A DNA stretch of 64,000 nucleotides, taken from contig CBDCDB010000008.1 in assembly GCA_965215315.1 (NCBI GenBank), positions 248,001-312,000 on the forward strand. Direction: 5' to 3'. This DNA is from Truepera sp965215315. GTDB lineage: Bacteria; Deinococcota; Deinococci; Deinococcales; Trueperaceae. The number at the start of each line of letters is the position of its first letter. Positions within the stretch are counted from its first letter, which is position 1. This document shows positions 41,682 to 50,172 of the stretch, piece by piece. The notes under the pieces are model-generated. The model saw only the letters and a program-made list of their open reading frames with translations. It was not told the DNA's origin and did no database searches. The position numbers and the translations under genes are program-made.

Positions 41682-43100
41682 ATGTCTGCTTCGCCGCCCG
41701 CCCGCATTTTTGACGCCGAACACCGCACGCTCACGCTGGGTATCTTGTTGGGCGTAACGCTCGTCGCCTTCGAGTCGCTTGCCGTCGTGACGATTGCGCC
41801 CCGCTTCTCTGCCGAACTGGGCGGTACCGATCTCTACGGCTGGGTTTTTAGCGCTCTGCTGCTGACCTCGCTGTTGGGCACCGTGATTGGCGGACAGATG
41901 GCGGACTCGAGGGGGCCGGGCCGCGTCATCTTGCTGGGACTCATCATTTTCGGAATAGGGCTCGCCATCGGGGGCGCTGCCCCGACGATGCTCATTTTGC
42001 TCGCGGGTCGGCTGCTTCAGGGGCTAGGCGGCGGCGCACTCGTCACGGCCCTGTTTGCAGTCGTCAACCTCGCCTACAGCGACCGCTTACGACCCGCCGT
42101 CTTTGCTGCGATGTCGAGCGCGTGGGTGGTGCCGGGGCTCGTCGGGCCGCTTTTGGCTGCGTTTATTGCCGAGGCTGTGGGCTGGCGAGCTGTGTTCTGG
42201 GGACTTCTGCCGTTGCTAGTGGCGGTCGCCGCTCTGACGGTTCCGGCCTTTAGGCGGTTTCCCCAACCGGACGTCTCCGTGACTAGACCGAACCGATTGC
42301 CGCAAGCGCTGAGTTTAGCGCTCGGAACAGGCTTCTTTCTGGCAGGGTTGACGCTGGCGTCGTGGTGGGGCGGCGTGCTGCTCGTGGTCGGTGGCCCGCT
42401 GGCACTCGTCAGTTTGCGCCGACTTTTACCTGCCGGAACCCTTCAGGCGAGGGCGGGTTTACCGGCAGTGGTGGCCTCGAGAGGACTCTTTTACGCGTCA
42501 TTCGCCGGCGTCGAGGCATTTTTAGCGTTTATGCTGACCCGCGTTCACGGTTACACGGAAACCGTTGCGGGGGTTGTTATTGCAACCGGGGCGCTCAGCT
42601 GGGCGTTTGGGTCGTTTTTGCAGGCGGGGCTCGAGAAACGCGGCCCCGGCGAGCTGGGGCGGGCGCGGCGCGTGCGTTTCGGCACGTTGTTGCTGACTGC
42701 CGGACTCGCGGTGCAACTCATCGCCCTCTTCGCGCCCAGCTACTCGCTTCTCATCAGCGTGTTGGGATGGGGTACGGCAGGTCTGGGCATGGGGCTGGCA
42801 CATTCTACCTCTTCGGTGCTGGCGTTCGCGGCGGCTCCGGAAGGTGAGGGCGGCTCGGTGTCGGCGTCCTTGCAACTCGCCGATCAGTTTTCTTCAGCTA
42901 TGTCAACGGGTATCGGCGGGGCGCTCCTCGGCCTAGCGGTGGGCTTCGGTAGCTCGGAACAAGTAGGGGTGGCGTGGGCGTTTGGGTTTTGCCTGTTGCT
43001 CATCGTTTCGTCGGTATGGACGTCAGGGAGGATTCCTGCGCCCAATGTCGGGAAACCAGACGTCGGGAAAAAAAGTGCGTTGGCCTCCGAAGGGCGGTAA
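41682..43100 (+). CDS. MFS transporter, drug:H+ antiporter-2-like
   Basis: 472 residues, at least 12 hydrophobic helices. N-terminal helix has LGVTLVAFESLAVVTIAPRF, then GWVFSALLLTSLLGTVIGG and motif A GGQMADSRGPGRVI. LLAGRLLQGLGGGALVTALF is the helix-4 motif and the SSAWVVPGLVGPLLAAFIAE stretch is antiporter motif C, so export is likely. The hydrophilic tail (APNVGKPDVGKKSALASEGR) contains the next gene's promoter. Substrate unknown; multidrug export is a reasonable family expectation only. Confidence 0.85.
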   Translation: MSASPPARIFDAEHRTLTLGILLGVTLVAFESLAVVTIAPRFSAELGGTDLYGWVFSALLLTSLLGTVIGGQMADSRGPGRVILLGLIIFGIGLAIGGAAPTMLILLAGRLLQGLGGGALVTALFAVVNLAYSDRLRPAVFAAMSSAWVVPGLVGPLLAAFIAEAVGWRAVFWGLLPLLVAVAALTVPAFRRFPQPDVSVTRPNRLPQALSLALGTGFFLAGLTLASWWGGVLLVVGGPLALVSLRRLLPAGTLQARAGLPAVVASRGLFYASFAGVEAFLAFMLTRVHGYTETVAGVVIATGALSWAFGSFLQAGLEKRGPGELGRARRVRFGTLLLTAGLAVQLIALFAPSYSLLISVLGWGTAGLGMGLAHSTSSVLAFAAAPEGEGGSVSASLQLADQFSSAMSTGIGGALLGLAVGFGSSEQVGVAWAFGFCLLLIVSSVWTSGRIPAPNVGKPDVGKKSALASEGR

Positions 43101-43103
43101 GCT
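43098..43103 (+). promoter_or_regulatory. Leaderless -10 box of ruvA
   Basis: TAAGCT, 6 nt before the GTG at 43110; it overlaps the MFS stop codon (TAA at 43098-43100). Confidence 0.45.
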
Positions 43104-43109
43104 TAGTTT

Positions 43110-43703
43110 GTGATTGCGTATTTAGATGGCGTTGTGGCGGAGGTGCGGGCGAACAGCCTGGTGGTTCAGACGGGGGGGTTCGGGCTCGAGGTTTTCGCTC
43201 CCAAGTCCACGCTCATGGTCTCTAAAGTCGGGACGGCCCTGCGGCTCCACACCTATTTTCTCGTCAAAGAAGACCTCATGGCGCTCTACGGCTTTCACGA
43301 CCGCGACGCGCACACGATGTTCACCTATCTCATCGGGGTGTCGGGCGTCGGGCCGAAGCTGGCGCTGGCGCTCCTGTCAGGGATGCAAACCTCGCTGATT
43401 GCCGGGGCAATTTTGCAGGGTGACGCCGGACTCCTGGCGAGTGCGCCGGGGGTCGGTAAACGGATGGCGGAACGTATTATCCTAGACCTCAAAACTAAAT
43501 TGCCCGAAGAGTTGCAGGCACCGGGGGCCACGGGCCGTGTGATGACCCTGACGTCGCCTGCTGCCGAAGATGCGGTCGAGGCTCTATTAGCGCTCGGCTA
43601 CCGCGAAACGCAGGTCAAAGGTGTGGTCGCTGAGCTCGCGCTAAAAGAGCCTGAAGCGACGGCAGAGGCGCTGATTCGCAAGGCGCTCTCAAAGCTCCGC
43701 TAG
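43110..43703 (+). CDS. ruvA: Holliday junction DNA helicase subunit RuvA
   Basis: Tetrameric junction-binding subunit of the RuvAB branch-migration motor. 197 residues: OB-fold N-domain (YLDGVVAEVRANSLVVQTGG, LVKEDLMALYGFHDRDAHTMF), then two helix-hairpin-helices (LIGVSGVGPKLALALLSGM and LASAPGVGKRMAERIILDLK) and the C-terminal three-helix domain that contacts RuvB (AVEALLALGYRETQVKGVV). GTG start. ruvB is not in the window. Confidence 0.96.
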   Translation: MIAYLDGVVAEVRANSLVVQTGGFGLEVFAPKSTLMVSKVGTALRLHTYFLVKEDLMALYGFHDRDAHTMFTYLIGVSGVGPKLALALLSGMQTSLIAGAILQGDAGLLASAPGVGKRMAERIILDLKTKLPEELQAPGATGRVMTLTSPAAEDAVEALLALGYRETQVKGVVAELALKEPEATAEALIRKALSKLR

Positions 43704-43706
43704 ACC

Positions 43707-44084
43707 GTGTGTAACCCATTTTTAGACGGTTCTTTCCCCGAACAGAAGATGATTCTCGAGAACACCCACTGCGTCTTCGTAATGACGCCGCAACCCGTTT
43801 TGCAAGGCTCCGGCCTTATCGTTACAAAAGCGGTGCGCGAAACCGTTTTCGACTTGACCCCGGAAGAGTGGACGGCGACGTTTGAGCTGTTGCAAAAAGC
43901 TAAGACATATCTCGACGAAACTCTGCGACCCGACGGCTACAACATCGGTTGGAACGTTTACCCTGTCGGGGGTCAGTCAATTTCCCACGTACATCTTCAC
44001 ATCATCCCCCGGTTTAAGGACGAACCACTCGCGGGTAAAGGTATTCGTTACCATCTCAAGCAAGCGGAAAATAAACGCCCGTGA
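43707..44084 (+). CDS. HIT family nucleotide hydrolase/transferase
   Basis: 125 residues with the histidine triad HVHLHIIPRF near residue 95 and the upstream GYNIGWNVYPVGGQSISH. Early residues GSFPEQKMILENTHCVFVMT match bacterial HIT proteins. It probably hydrolyses dinucleoside or nucleoside phosphoramidate substrates. Begins 3 nt after ruvA (GTG) and overlaps the next gene by 4 nt. Confidence 0.93.
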   Translation: MCNPFLDGSFPEQKMILENTHCVFVMTPQPVLQGSGLIVTKAVRETVFDLTPEEWTATFELLQKAKTYLDETLRPDGYNIGWNVYPVGGQSISHVHLHIIPRFKDEPLAGKGIRYHLKQAENKRP

Positions 44085-44431
44085 AGGTTGTAGCCTCAGA
44101 ATCGAGTGCGGCGCGGCTCGAGCAAGTCCTCACCTATCTCCGTGATTACCCTGCTTCAGTCGTTGCTATTTCTTACGCGGGTGACGCCCCGCTGCTCGTC
44201 CGTTTAGACGCGCTCATCACCCGCAAACAGTTTGCTGAAGGTGCTATTTCCGACCCTGTGCTGCTGCGCTTCACCGAACGCCTTAAAAAAGCCCGCCCGG
44301 ATTTGAGTTTGGAGCAGCTTTTACAGCTACCTGTTCCCAAAAGTGCCGGAGACCAGGAGGTCTACACCGCCCGGTTGGGTAAATGGCTGTTTGAAGCGAG
44401 GACGCTCGAGCGGACCTTGAAAGGGCACTAA
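44081..44431 (+). CDS. Conserved-looking protein of unknown function after HIT
   Basis: 116 residues, alpha-helix rich, cytoplasmic, no family recognised. A GTG start overlaps the HIT stop (GTGA), so it is co-translated with ruvA and HIT. The middle (LITRKQFAEGAISDPVLLRF) and LSLEQLLQLPVPKSAGDQEV suggest a compact helical fold. No catalytic motif is apparent. Confidence 0.6.
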   Translation: MKVVASESSAARLEQVLTYLRDYPASVVAISYAGDAPLLVRLDALITRKQFAEGAISDPVLLRFTERLKKARPDLSLEQLLQLPVPKSAGDQEVYTARLGKWLFEARTLERTLKGH

Positions 44432-44432
44432 G

Positions 44433-44898
44433 ATAGACACCCGACGTTACTACTCGAAAAAAGATATCTGGCTGCTTGCGCTCATCGGGGCTGTGTTCTT
44501 GCTCCCGATTGGCCTGGCTGTTTACGACCTTTTTAGGGGCGATATAGATGGGCTGTTGTCGTTGTTTTTCGGTATTGCCGTGCCGGGAACCCTGTTGCTG
44601 CTCACCTACCCGCTCTACTACGACCTGACACCTGCTGCGCTGAAGGTGCGCTGCGGTATCCTCCTCGATAAACAGATTCCGCTGTTGGCAGTTCAGGAGG
44701 TGGTTCCAACCCGCACGCAATCCGCTGAGCGCACCTGCATGGTCATTTGACCGGCTCCGGGTCAACTACAACCCGGCAGGTAGCGAGAGCTTTATGCTCA
44801 TTTCACCAGTAGATAAAACCGAGTTTATGGCTGAACTGACCCGGCGTGACGGGGGGCTCGAGCTTCAGGGCAACCGCGTCGTCCGCGTAGCACCGTAA
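44433..44898 (+). pseudogene. PH-domain (DUF1200/YdbT-like) membrane protein, frameshifted
   Basis: Two frames together encode a two-helix membrane anchor plus a bacterial PH-like domain: RRYYSKKDIWLLALIGAVF, LTYPLYYDLTPAALKVRCG, VVPTR-NPLSAPAWSFDRLRV, SFMLISPVDKTEFMAEL. The break is a 4-bp tandem duplication, CGCA at 44712-44715 and 44716-44719: with one copy removed the text reads PTRNPLSAPAWSFDRL and the whole is one 153-residue frame. The first codon in the natural position is ATA (44433), not ATG, directly after the previous stop. So it may carry two lesions, or start at GTG 44493. Confidence 0.8.
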
Positions 44899-44914
44899 AA
44901 ATTCTGTAAACGCG

Positions 44915-44920
44915 TATAGT
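44915..44920 (+). promoter_or_regulatory. Leaderless -10 box of eutB
   Basis: TATAGT, 7 nt before the ATG at 44928. It makes eutBC independent of the broken gene upstream. Confidence 0.5.
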
Positions 44921-44927
44921 TTTAGAG

Positions 44928-46307
44928 ATGAGCGCGTACTATCTCACGTTGGGTCGGCACACCTACAGTTTCGCCGACCTTAAAGACGTGCTGGCCAAAG
45001 CCTCGCCGCACCGCTCCGGCGACGTGTTAGCAGGTCTCGCCGCGACCTCTGCCGAAGAGCGGGTTGCTGCAAAATATATCTTGAGCGAGCTGCCCTTACA
45101 GACGTTTCTGGACGAACCGCTCATCCCTTACGAGCAAGACGAGGTAACGCGCCTTATCGTAGATACGCATGACTCCGGGGCGTTTGCGCGAGTCTCGAGC
45201 TTGAGCGTCGGTGAGTTCCGTAACTGGCTTTTGTCGGATGAGGCCGACTCTGCGGCGCTTGGAGCCCTCTCACCCGGTTTAACGCCCGAACTGGTCGCCG
45301 CCGTCAGCAAACTGATGCGCAACCAAGACCTGATTTTAGCTGCCCGCAAGTGCCGGGTCGTAACCCGTTTTCGGACGACGATAGGTTTAGCAGGCCGCTT
45401 TTCAACCCGCCTGCAACCCAATCACCCGGCGGACGACCCCAAAGGAATCCTGGCCTCAATCATTGACGGGCTGATGTTTGGCATCGGGGACGCGGTAATC
45501 GGTATCAATCCGGCGTCGGACAGTGTGGCGTCGGCGGCGTCGCTGTTGACCATGCTCGATGAACTCAGGGGGGCGCTCGAGCTACCCGCACAGACGTGCG
45601 TCCTGACCCACGTCACCAATCAGCTCCGGGCCATAGAGCAGGGCGCACCGCTCGACCTGATGTTTCAGTCGGTGGCCGGAACGGAAGCTGCCAACACCGG
45701 CTTTGGCGTCGATTTGGCTTTACTCCGCGAAGCGAACGACGCCGCCCGTTCGTTGGGACGCGGGCCGCTCGGAGATAACGTTATGTATTTTGAGACGGGT
45801 CAGGGCGCGGCGCTCTCGGCGGGCGCACATCACGGGCTCGATATGCAGACGGTTGAAGCTAGGGCCTACGCGGTCGCCCGTGAATTTAACCCGCTACTCG
45901 TCAACACAGTCGTCGGGTTTATCGGGCCGGAATACCTTTACAACGGCAAACAGATCGTCCGGGCAGGTCTGGAAGACCACTTTTGCGGCAAACTCTTAGG
46001 GCTGCCGATGGGCTGCGACGTGTGCTATACGAACCACGCCGACGCCGACCAGGACGATATGGACACGCTCCTGACGCTCCTCGCGGCGGCGGGTGTGACG
46101 TTTGTAATGGGTGTACCTGGGGCTGACGACATCATGCTCAACTATCAGAGCACCTCGTATCACGACGCGTGGTACGTCCGCAAAACTCTGGGGCTACGGC
46201 CCGCGCCGGAGTTTGAGAGGTGGTTGGAGGACTTTGGTATCGTCCAAAACCGTCAACTCACCCCGCCCCAAGCGGCGCAGCGCCTATTGACCTTAGCGGG
46301 CGTTTGA
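44928..46307 (+). CDS. eutB: Ethanolamine ammonia-lyase large subunit EutB
   Basis: Adenosylcobalamin-dependent lyase: ethanolamine to acetaldehyde and ammonia. 459 residues, normal length. LGRHTYSFADLKDVLAKASP opens the protein. KCRVVTRFRTTIGLAGRFSTRLQPNHP covers the substrate-binding region (read KCRVVTRFRTTIGLAGR then RLQPNHP), with GLMFGIGDAVIGINPASDS next. MYFETGQGAALSAGAHHG and LGLPMGCDVCYTNHADADQD complete the barrel. Its stop overlaps eutC (TGATG). No microcompartment or eutA reactivase genes are nearby. Confidence 0.96.
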   Translation: MSAYYLTLGRHTYSFADLKDVLAKASPHRSGDVLAGLAATSAEERVAAKYILSELPLQTFLDEPLIPYEQDEVTRLIVDTHDSGAFARVSSLSVGEFRNWLLSDEADSAALGALSPGLTPELVAAVSKLMRNQDLILAARKCRVVTRFRTTIGLAGRFSTRLQPNHPADDPKGILASIIDGLMFGIGDAVIGINPASDSVASAASLLTMLDELRGALELPAQTCVLTHVTNQLRAIEQGAPLDLMFQSVAGTEAANTGFGVDLALLREANDAARSLGRGPLGDNVMYFETGQGAALSAGAHHGLDMQTVEARAYAVAREFNPLLVNTVVGFIGPEYLYNGKQIVRAGLEDHFCGKLLGLPMGCDVCYTNHADADQDDMDTLLTLLAAAGVTFVMGVPGADDIMLNYQSTSYHDAWYVRKTLGLRPAPEFERWLEDFGIVQNRQLTPPQAAQRLLTLAGV

Positions 46308-47065
46308 TGCCCATAACGCGGACTCCCTGGGAACACCTCAGAAAGTTTACGGCGGCCCGTATCGCGCTGGGCCGCGCCGGAAGCAGCTTGCCGACGGCTG
46401 AAGTTTTAGCCTTTGAGCTAGCTCACGCTAGGGCGAAAGACGCGGTTTATACAACACTTGACGAGGCGCACTTAGCTCAAGAGTTGTCACACGGCAGAGA
46501 CGTGCTGCGTGTTCGGTCTCAGGCCGAGTCTCGAGAACAGTACCTAACGCGCCCTGATTTGGGCCGTTTGCTCACCGTAAAAGATGAAACCTTACTGCGC
46601 CGTCAACAAGGAAAGTTCGACCTCGTAATCGTCGTTGCTGACGGGCTCTCAGCAGTTGCCGTAAACCGTCATGCGGTGCCGCTGTTAGCGGCGTTAGAAC
46701 CGCTTCTTGAAGCCTACACGCTAGCTCCGGTTGTCCTGGCAACGGGGGCCAGAGTTGCCCTCGCCGACCCCATCGGCGACGCGCTCGGTGCAAAACTCAG
46801 CTTAATACTTATCGGCGAACGCCCCGGCCTCAGTACGCCGGAGAGTTTGGGTACGTACCTGACGTTCGCGCCACACCCCGGACGCCTCGACGCGGAACGC
46901 AACTGCGTCTCGAACGTTCACCCGGTCGGACTTTCCTACCGGGCCGCAGCACACCTGCTTTCAATCCTGATTCGTGAAGCACTTCGGCAACAGCTCACCG
47001 GCGTAAGTCTCAAAGTTGAAGGAGCGCTCACGTTACCTCCGGGAGCGCCCCGCTTAAGCGAATAG
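46307..47065 (+). CDS. eutC: Ethanolamine ammonia-lyase small subunit EutC
   Basis: B12-binding small subunit, 252 residues from the ATG overlapping the eutB stop; the frame upstream of it is within eutB. Marks: TAARIALGRAGSSLPTAEVL, FELAHARAKDAVYTTLD, LVIVVADGLSAVAVNRHAVP, LILIGERPGLSTPESLGTYL, and the late RNCVSNVHPVGLSYRAA with its conserved Cys and His. It ends at the base before the convergent alanine dehydrogenase gene, leaving no room for a terminator. Confidence 0.95.
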   Translation: MPITRTPWEHLRKFTAARIALGRAGSSLPTAEVLAFELAHARAKDAVYTTLDEAHLAQELSHGRDVLRVRSQAESREQYLTRPDLGRLLTVKDETLLRRQQGKFDLVIVVADGLSAVAVNRHAVPLLAALEPLLEAYTLAPVVLATGARVALADPIGDALGAKLSLILIGERPGLSTPESLGTYLTFAPHPGRLDAERNCVSNVHPVGLSYRAAAHLLSILIREALRQQLTGVSLKVEGALTLPPGAPRLSE

Positions 47066-48208
47066 TCAGGCGAAGTTGCCCTGACCTGCCAGCTTCACGG
47101 GTTCACTTAGCGCTACGCTGGGTGGGACGACCTCGAGCCCAAACGCGTCCCCCACACCCTGAAAGGTCAGCTGCCCTTGATAGGTATTGAGCCCCTTCAG
47201 GAGCGCCGGGTCATGTTGCAGCGCTTCAGTTCCTTCGGCTAGAGCGAGCACGTACTTGAGCGTCTGGTTCGACAGGGCTATCGTACTCGTATTCGGGACG
47301 GCTCCCGGCATGTTAGCGACGCCGTAATGCACCACACCGTCTACGACAAAGGTCGGATCGTCGTGCGTGGTTGGGCGAATCGTCTCGATACAACCGCCCT
47401 GGTCAACGGCGACGTCAACGATGACGCTGCCCGGTTTCATGGTTGCGATCATCTCGCGCGTGACCAGATGCGGCGCACGAGCCCCCGGAATCAGCACCGC
47501 CCCGACGAGCAGGTCGGCGCGTGAGACCATCTCGGCAATATTCGCCGGTGTGCTCGCCAGCGTCTGTAAATTGCTGCCGAAGACGTCATCCAAATACTGC
47601 AACCGTGCGTGACTCACGTCCAGAATCGTCACCCGCGCACCGAGCCCGACGGCAATTTTTGCGGCGTTCGTCCCGACGACCCCGCCGCCTAACACAACGA
47701 CCTCACCGGCCTGCACGCCCGGTACACCGCCCAAGAGGAGCCCGCGTCCGCCTAAAAATTTGCCTAAATAATGCGCCCCGACCTGCGTTGCCATCCGTCC
47801 GGCAACCTCGCTCATCGGGGTTAAAAGGGGGAGTGAACCGTTAGGGAGCTGTACGGTTTCGTAGGCGACAGCGGTCGTGCCCGCCTCCAGTAACGCTTCA
47901 GTGAGCGGTCGGTCAGCCGCTAGGTGCAGATAGGTGAAGAGCAGCAGATCGTCCCGTAAAAGTCCGTACTCCTGCCGCATCGGTTCCTTGACCTTTAAGA
48001 CCATCTCCTGCGCCCACGCTTCGGCGGCGCTGCCGACGATTTCTGCGCCCTGCGCCGCGTATTCGTCGTCCGTAAAACCGCTGCCGACTCCAGCTCCTGT
48101 TTCGACGGCTACGTAATGCCCGTGCGCTACGAGCCCGTGAACCGTACCGGGGGTCGCTGCAACCCGGTATTCGTGAGTTTTAACCTCTTTGGGAACGCCG
48201 ATATTCAT
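47066..48208 (-). CDS. ald: Alanine dehydrogenase
   Basis: NAD-dependent oxidative deamination of L-alanine to pyruvate and ammonia. 380 residues from ATG 48208 (NIGVPKEVKTHEYRVAATP); a GTG three codons earlier is possible. KVKEPMRQEYGLLRDDLLLF includes the catalytic Lys, and FTYLHLAADRPLTEALL the active-site His. VVVLGGGVVGTNAAKIAVG is the NAD Rossmann loop and VDVAVDQGGCIETIRPTTH the conserved Asp region. Its 3' end abuts eutC. Confidence 0.96.
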   Translation of the reverse strand: MNIGVPKEVKTHEYRVAATPGTVHGLVAHGHYVAVETGAGVGSGFTDDEYAAQGAEIVGSAAEAWAQEMVLKVKEPMRQEYGLLRDDLLLFTYLHLAADRPLTEALLEAGTTAVAYETVQLPNGSLPLLTPMSEVAGRMATQVGAHYLGKFLGGRGLLLGGVPGVQAGEVVVLGGGVVGTNAAKIAVGLGARVTILDVSHARLQYLDDVFGSNLQTLASTPANIAEMVSRADLLVGAVLIPGARAPHLVTREMIATMKPGSVIVDVAVDQGGCIETIRPTTHDDPTFVVDGVVHYGVANMPGAVPNTSTIALSNQTLKYVLALAEGTEALQHDPALLKGLNTYQGQLTFQGVGDAFGLEVVPPSVALSEPVKLAGQGNFA

Positions 48209-48329
48209 ACCCTTCACCTCATTATGCGTAGTTTACCGTAAAAGCTACCCAGATGAATCAGCGTCTAAACAACGTTTAGGTAAGGGTTTCTCGAGACCCC
48301 CAAGCCTGCAATCAAAGAGCCGCGTTCAA

Positions 48330-49235
48330 TCAAGACCAGACGCGCAGAAACTTCATCCGGCCTGCTTGCACTTCGGCAACCGCGACGAGCGTCCGTGAGG
48401 TGTCTACCAGCCCGATACGCCCGTCAGCCAGAGCTTCAGAGGGTAAACGCTGACCCTGCCTGACTCTGGCGACCTGCGCGACGTCCAGCTCGAGCAGCGG
48501 ATACGGCAGGGCGTCGGCGAGACCTGAACCGGGAGCGCTTGCAAGGTCGTCTAAAGCTGTAGCCTGTGCCCGCGTAAAGGTTCCTGATTGTGTCCGAACG
48601 AGTCCTGAAAGGTGCGCCGGAACGCCTAACGCCGTACCTAAATCTCGAGCAAAGGCGCGTAAATAAGTCCCGGCTTGAACCTGCACGTCAAACAGCGCCG
48701 TAGGAAAATCGCCGAGCGTCGGGGGGAGTTTCGGGGAGGGCTCGAGCGGCCCTTTCAACATGCCTCTAATTGCCGTAAAGCCGAGTAGCTCAATCCCGGT
48801 GTAACCAGCAGGACGCGGCTCCAACTTCAAAGCTTCACCCTTACGCGCCGCTTCATAACCTTTGACACCCCCCTTTTTGATGGCGGAATACTGCGGCGGC
48901 AGCTGCTCAGTCAACTCGAGAAATGGGGGTAGCGCCCCCTGAATACTTGCGAAGGTCAAGTGTGAGGCGTCCGCCGTTTCGCTGATTGGCCCTTCGGCGT
49001 CGAGCGTTGCGGTTCCGGCCCCAAACGACACCCAAGCGTGGTAACGCTTTTCCGAAGCGGTCAAAAAAGGGGAGAGCTTAGTCGCGTCGTCGCTCAAGAT
49101 GACCAACACGCCGGTTGCCAGCGGGTCGAGCGTTCCGGCGTGACCGACCGCTCTAGTTTTTAAGAGCTTTCGGGCTCTTGCGACAACATCGTGCGAGGTG
49201 AGGCCGAGAGGTTTGTCTACGGTAAAAACGGGCAT
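48330..49235 (-). CDS. truB: tRNA pseudouridine-55 synthase TruB
   Basis: Makes the TpsiC-loop pseudouridine of tRNA. 301 residues. VDKPLGLTSHDVVARARKLL, then the catalytic aspartate in VGHAGTLDPLATGVLVILS, YHAWVSFGAGTATLDAEG, LPPQYSAIKKGGVKGYEAAR, and AGTYLRAFARDLGTALG. A PUA-like C-terminal portion (about 230-301) closes it. A GTG one codon before the ATG could also be used. Divergent from the XRE regulator gene. Confidence 0.95.
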   Translation of the reverse strand: MPVFTVDKPLGLTSHDVVARARKLLKTRAVGHAGTLDPLATGVLVILSDDATKLSPFLTASEKRYHAWVSFGAGTATLDAEGPISETADASHLTFASIQGALPPFLELTEQLPPQYSAIKKGGVKGYEAARKGEALKLEPRPAGYTGIELLGFTAIRGMLKGPLEPSPKLPPTLGDFPTALFDVQVQAGTYLRAFARDLGTALGVPAHLSGLVRTQSGTFTRAQATALDDLASAPGSGLADALPYPLLELDVAQVARVRQGQRLPSEALADGRIGLVDTSRTLVAVAEVQAGRMKFLRVWS

Positions 49236-49293
49236 CACCTTTCATACCATGTGCTTCGGGTCGTTGCTCAATATAAACAGGTTGCCGTAAAAC

Positions 49294-49322
49294 TTGACAA
49301 AATGTTGTATTTATACAACAAT
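49294..49322 (+). promoter_or_regulatory. Promoter with an 18-bp palindromic operator before the XRE regulator
   Basis: -35 TTGACA (49294-49299) and a fair -10 AACAAT (49317-49322) are 17 bp apart. Between and into the -10 lies TGTTGTAT-TT-ATACAACA (49303-49320), perfect 8-bp arms around 2 bp. A repressor bound here would block RNA polymerase. Autoregulation by the next gene product is the natural reading. Confidence 0.75.
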
Positions 49323-49340
49323 ACGTTTTAGAAATACGAG

Positions 49341-49610
49341 GTGAGGGTGCCTGAGACCAAACTAACAATTTATAACCGGCTTTCTGTTTTACGGGCAGAG
49401 CGGGGGTTGTCACGGCAAGAGTTAGCGGACGCGGTGGGGGTGAATTATCAGACGGTGGGGTACTTAGAGCGCGGCGACTACAACCCAAGTTTGGAGCTAG
49501 CTTTCAAACTCAGCGATTTTTTTGGGTTGCCGATTGAAATTATTTTTTCAACGAAGCCTCTCAAGCCCTTGAGCGAAACACTTTTTGAAGTCAAGGAGAA
49601 CGTTGCTTGA
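49341..49610 (+). CDS. Small XRE-family transcriptional regulator
   Basis: 89 residues, almost entirely one Cro/CI-type helix-turn-helix: NRLSVLRAERGLSRQELADA, VGVNYQTVGYLERGDYNPSL, ELAFKLSDFFGLPIEIIF. This compact type (about 70-90 residues, often next to a small membrane protein) is known from Firmicutes and archaea. GTG at 49341 is taken; GTG 49347 is an alternative. It heads the five-paralog membrane array, with 31 nt to the first member, and probably represses its own promoter through the palindrome upstream. No ligand or sensor domain is present, so the signal may come from the membrane proteins. Confidence 0.88.
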   Translation: MRVPETKLTIYNRLSVLRAERGLSRQELADAVGVNYQTVGYLERGDYNPSLELAFKLSDFFGLPIEIIFSTKPLKPLSETLFEVKENVA

Positions 49611-49641
49611 ATAACTCTGAATTTGGGAAGTGTGAGGCGCT

Positions 49642-50172
49642 ATGAGCGTGCCGAAGAAAAATCCTCAGTTGCAAAGCCGTAAAACACGTCGTCTCGTTGT
49701 CTTCGGCTTTTACGTCAGCTTTCCTCTATTTTTGTGGGTTACGCACGACGCTAACTATGGGGGAGCGCCGCCTGCAGGTTTTGGATGGTATGCCGATGTA
49801 GCAGACTGGCTCTCACTCGGTTTGTTTATCGTTTTCGTCTTCTGCTTTGTCAAATTTTTCCGCTCGAGCGTCGGCGGCGTCTTCGGCAAGCAAAGAGATG
49901 AGCGTCAACAAGCAGCCTTTACAAAAGCCTACAGCGTATCCTACAAAGTTCTTAGTACAGCCATTATGTTTCCTGGAATCGTCTTTGCAAGTTTGAGCAT
50001 GTTTTTCAGTAATCGCTTTATCCCAACGTCTATTGACTGGATTATTGTCGTCTCGGGTCTAGTTTTTATCACAGCTACGCTGCCCAGAGCGGTGGCAATG
50101 TGGCTCGAGCCCAACCCACCTGTAGAAACAGAGTTGTTAGACAAATCTTACAGAGAGGCCGAAAGAGCGTGA
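49642..50172 (+). CDS. DERQ/AWLEP membrane protein, array member 1
   Basis: 176 residues with four predicted helices (about 20-36, 54-72, 100-120, 130-150). A cytosolic loop between helices 2 and 3 carries KQRDERQQAAFTKAYSVSYK, the DERQ motif of DUF2178-like proteins. Helix 4 ends in AVAMWLEPNPPVETELLDK, the array signature and an acidic tail. Has its own GTGAGG ribosome site before the ATG. Its stop overlaps the GTG of member 2. Function unknown; family relatives are uncharacterised. Confidence 0.8.
   Translation: MSVPKKNPQLQSRKTRRLVVFGFYVSFPLFLWVTHDANYGGAPPAGFGWYADVADWLSLGLFIVFVFCFVKFFRSSVGGVFGKQRDERQQAAFTKAYSVSYKVLSTAIMFPGIVFASLSMFFSNRFIPTSIDWIIVVSGLVFITATLPRAVAMWLEPNPPVETELLDKSYREAERA

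Noticed and set aside
49303..49320. Reading the TGTTGTAT palindrome as a terminator of truB or a recombination site
   Set aside because: truB points away, there is no T tract, and its exact place between -35 and -10 fits an operator much better.
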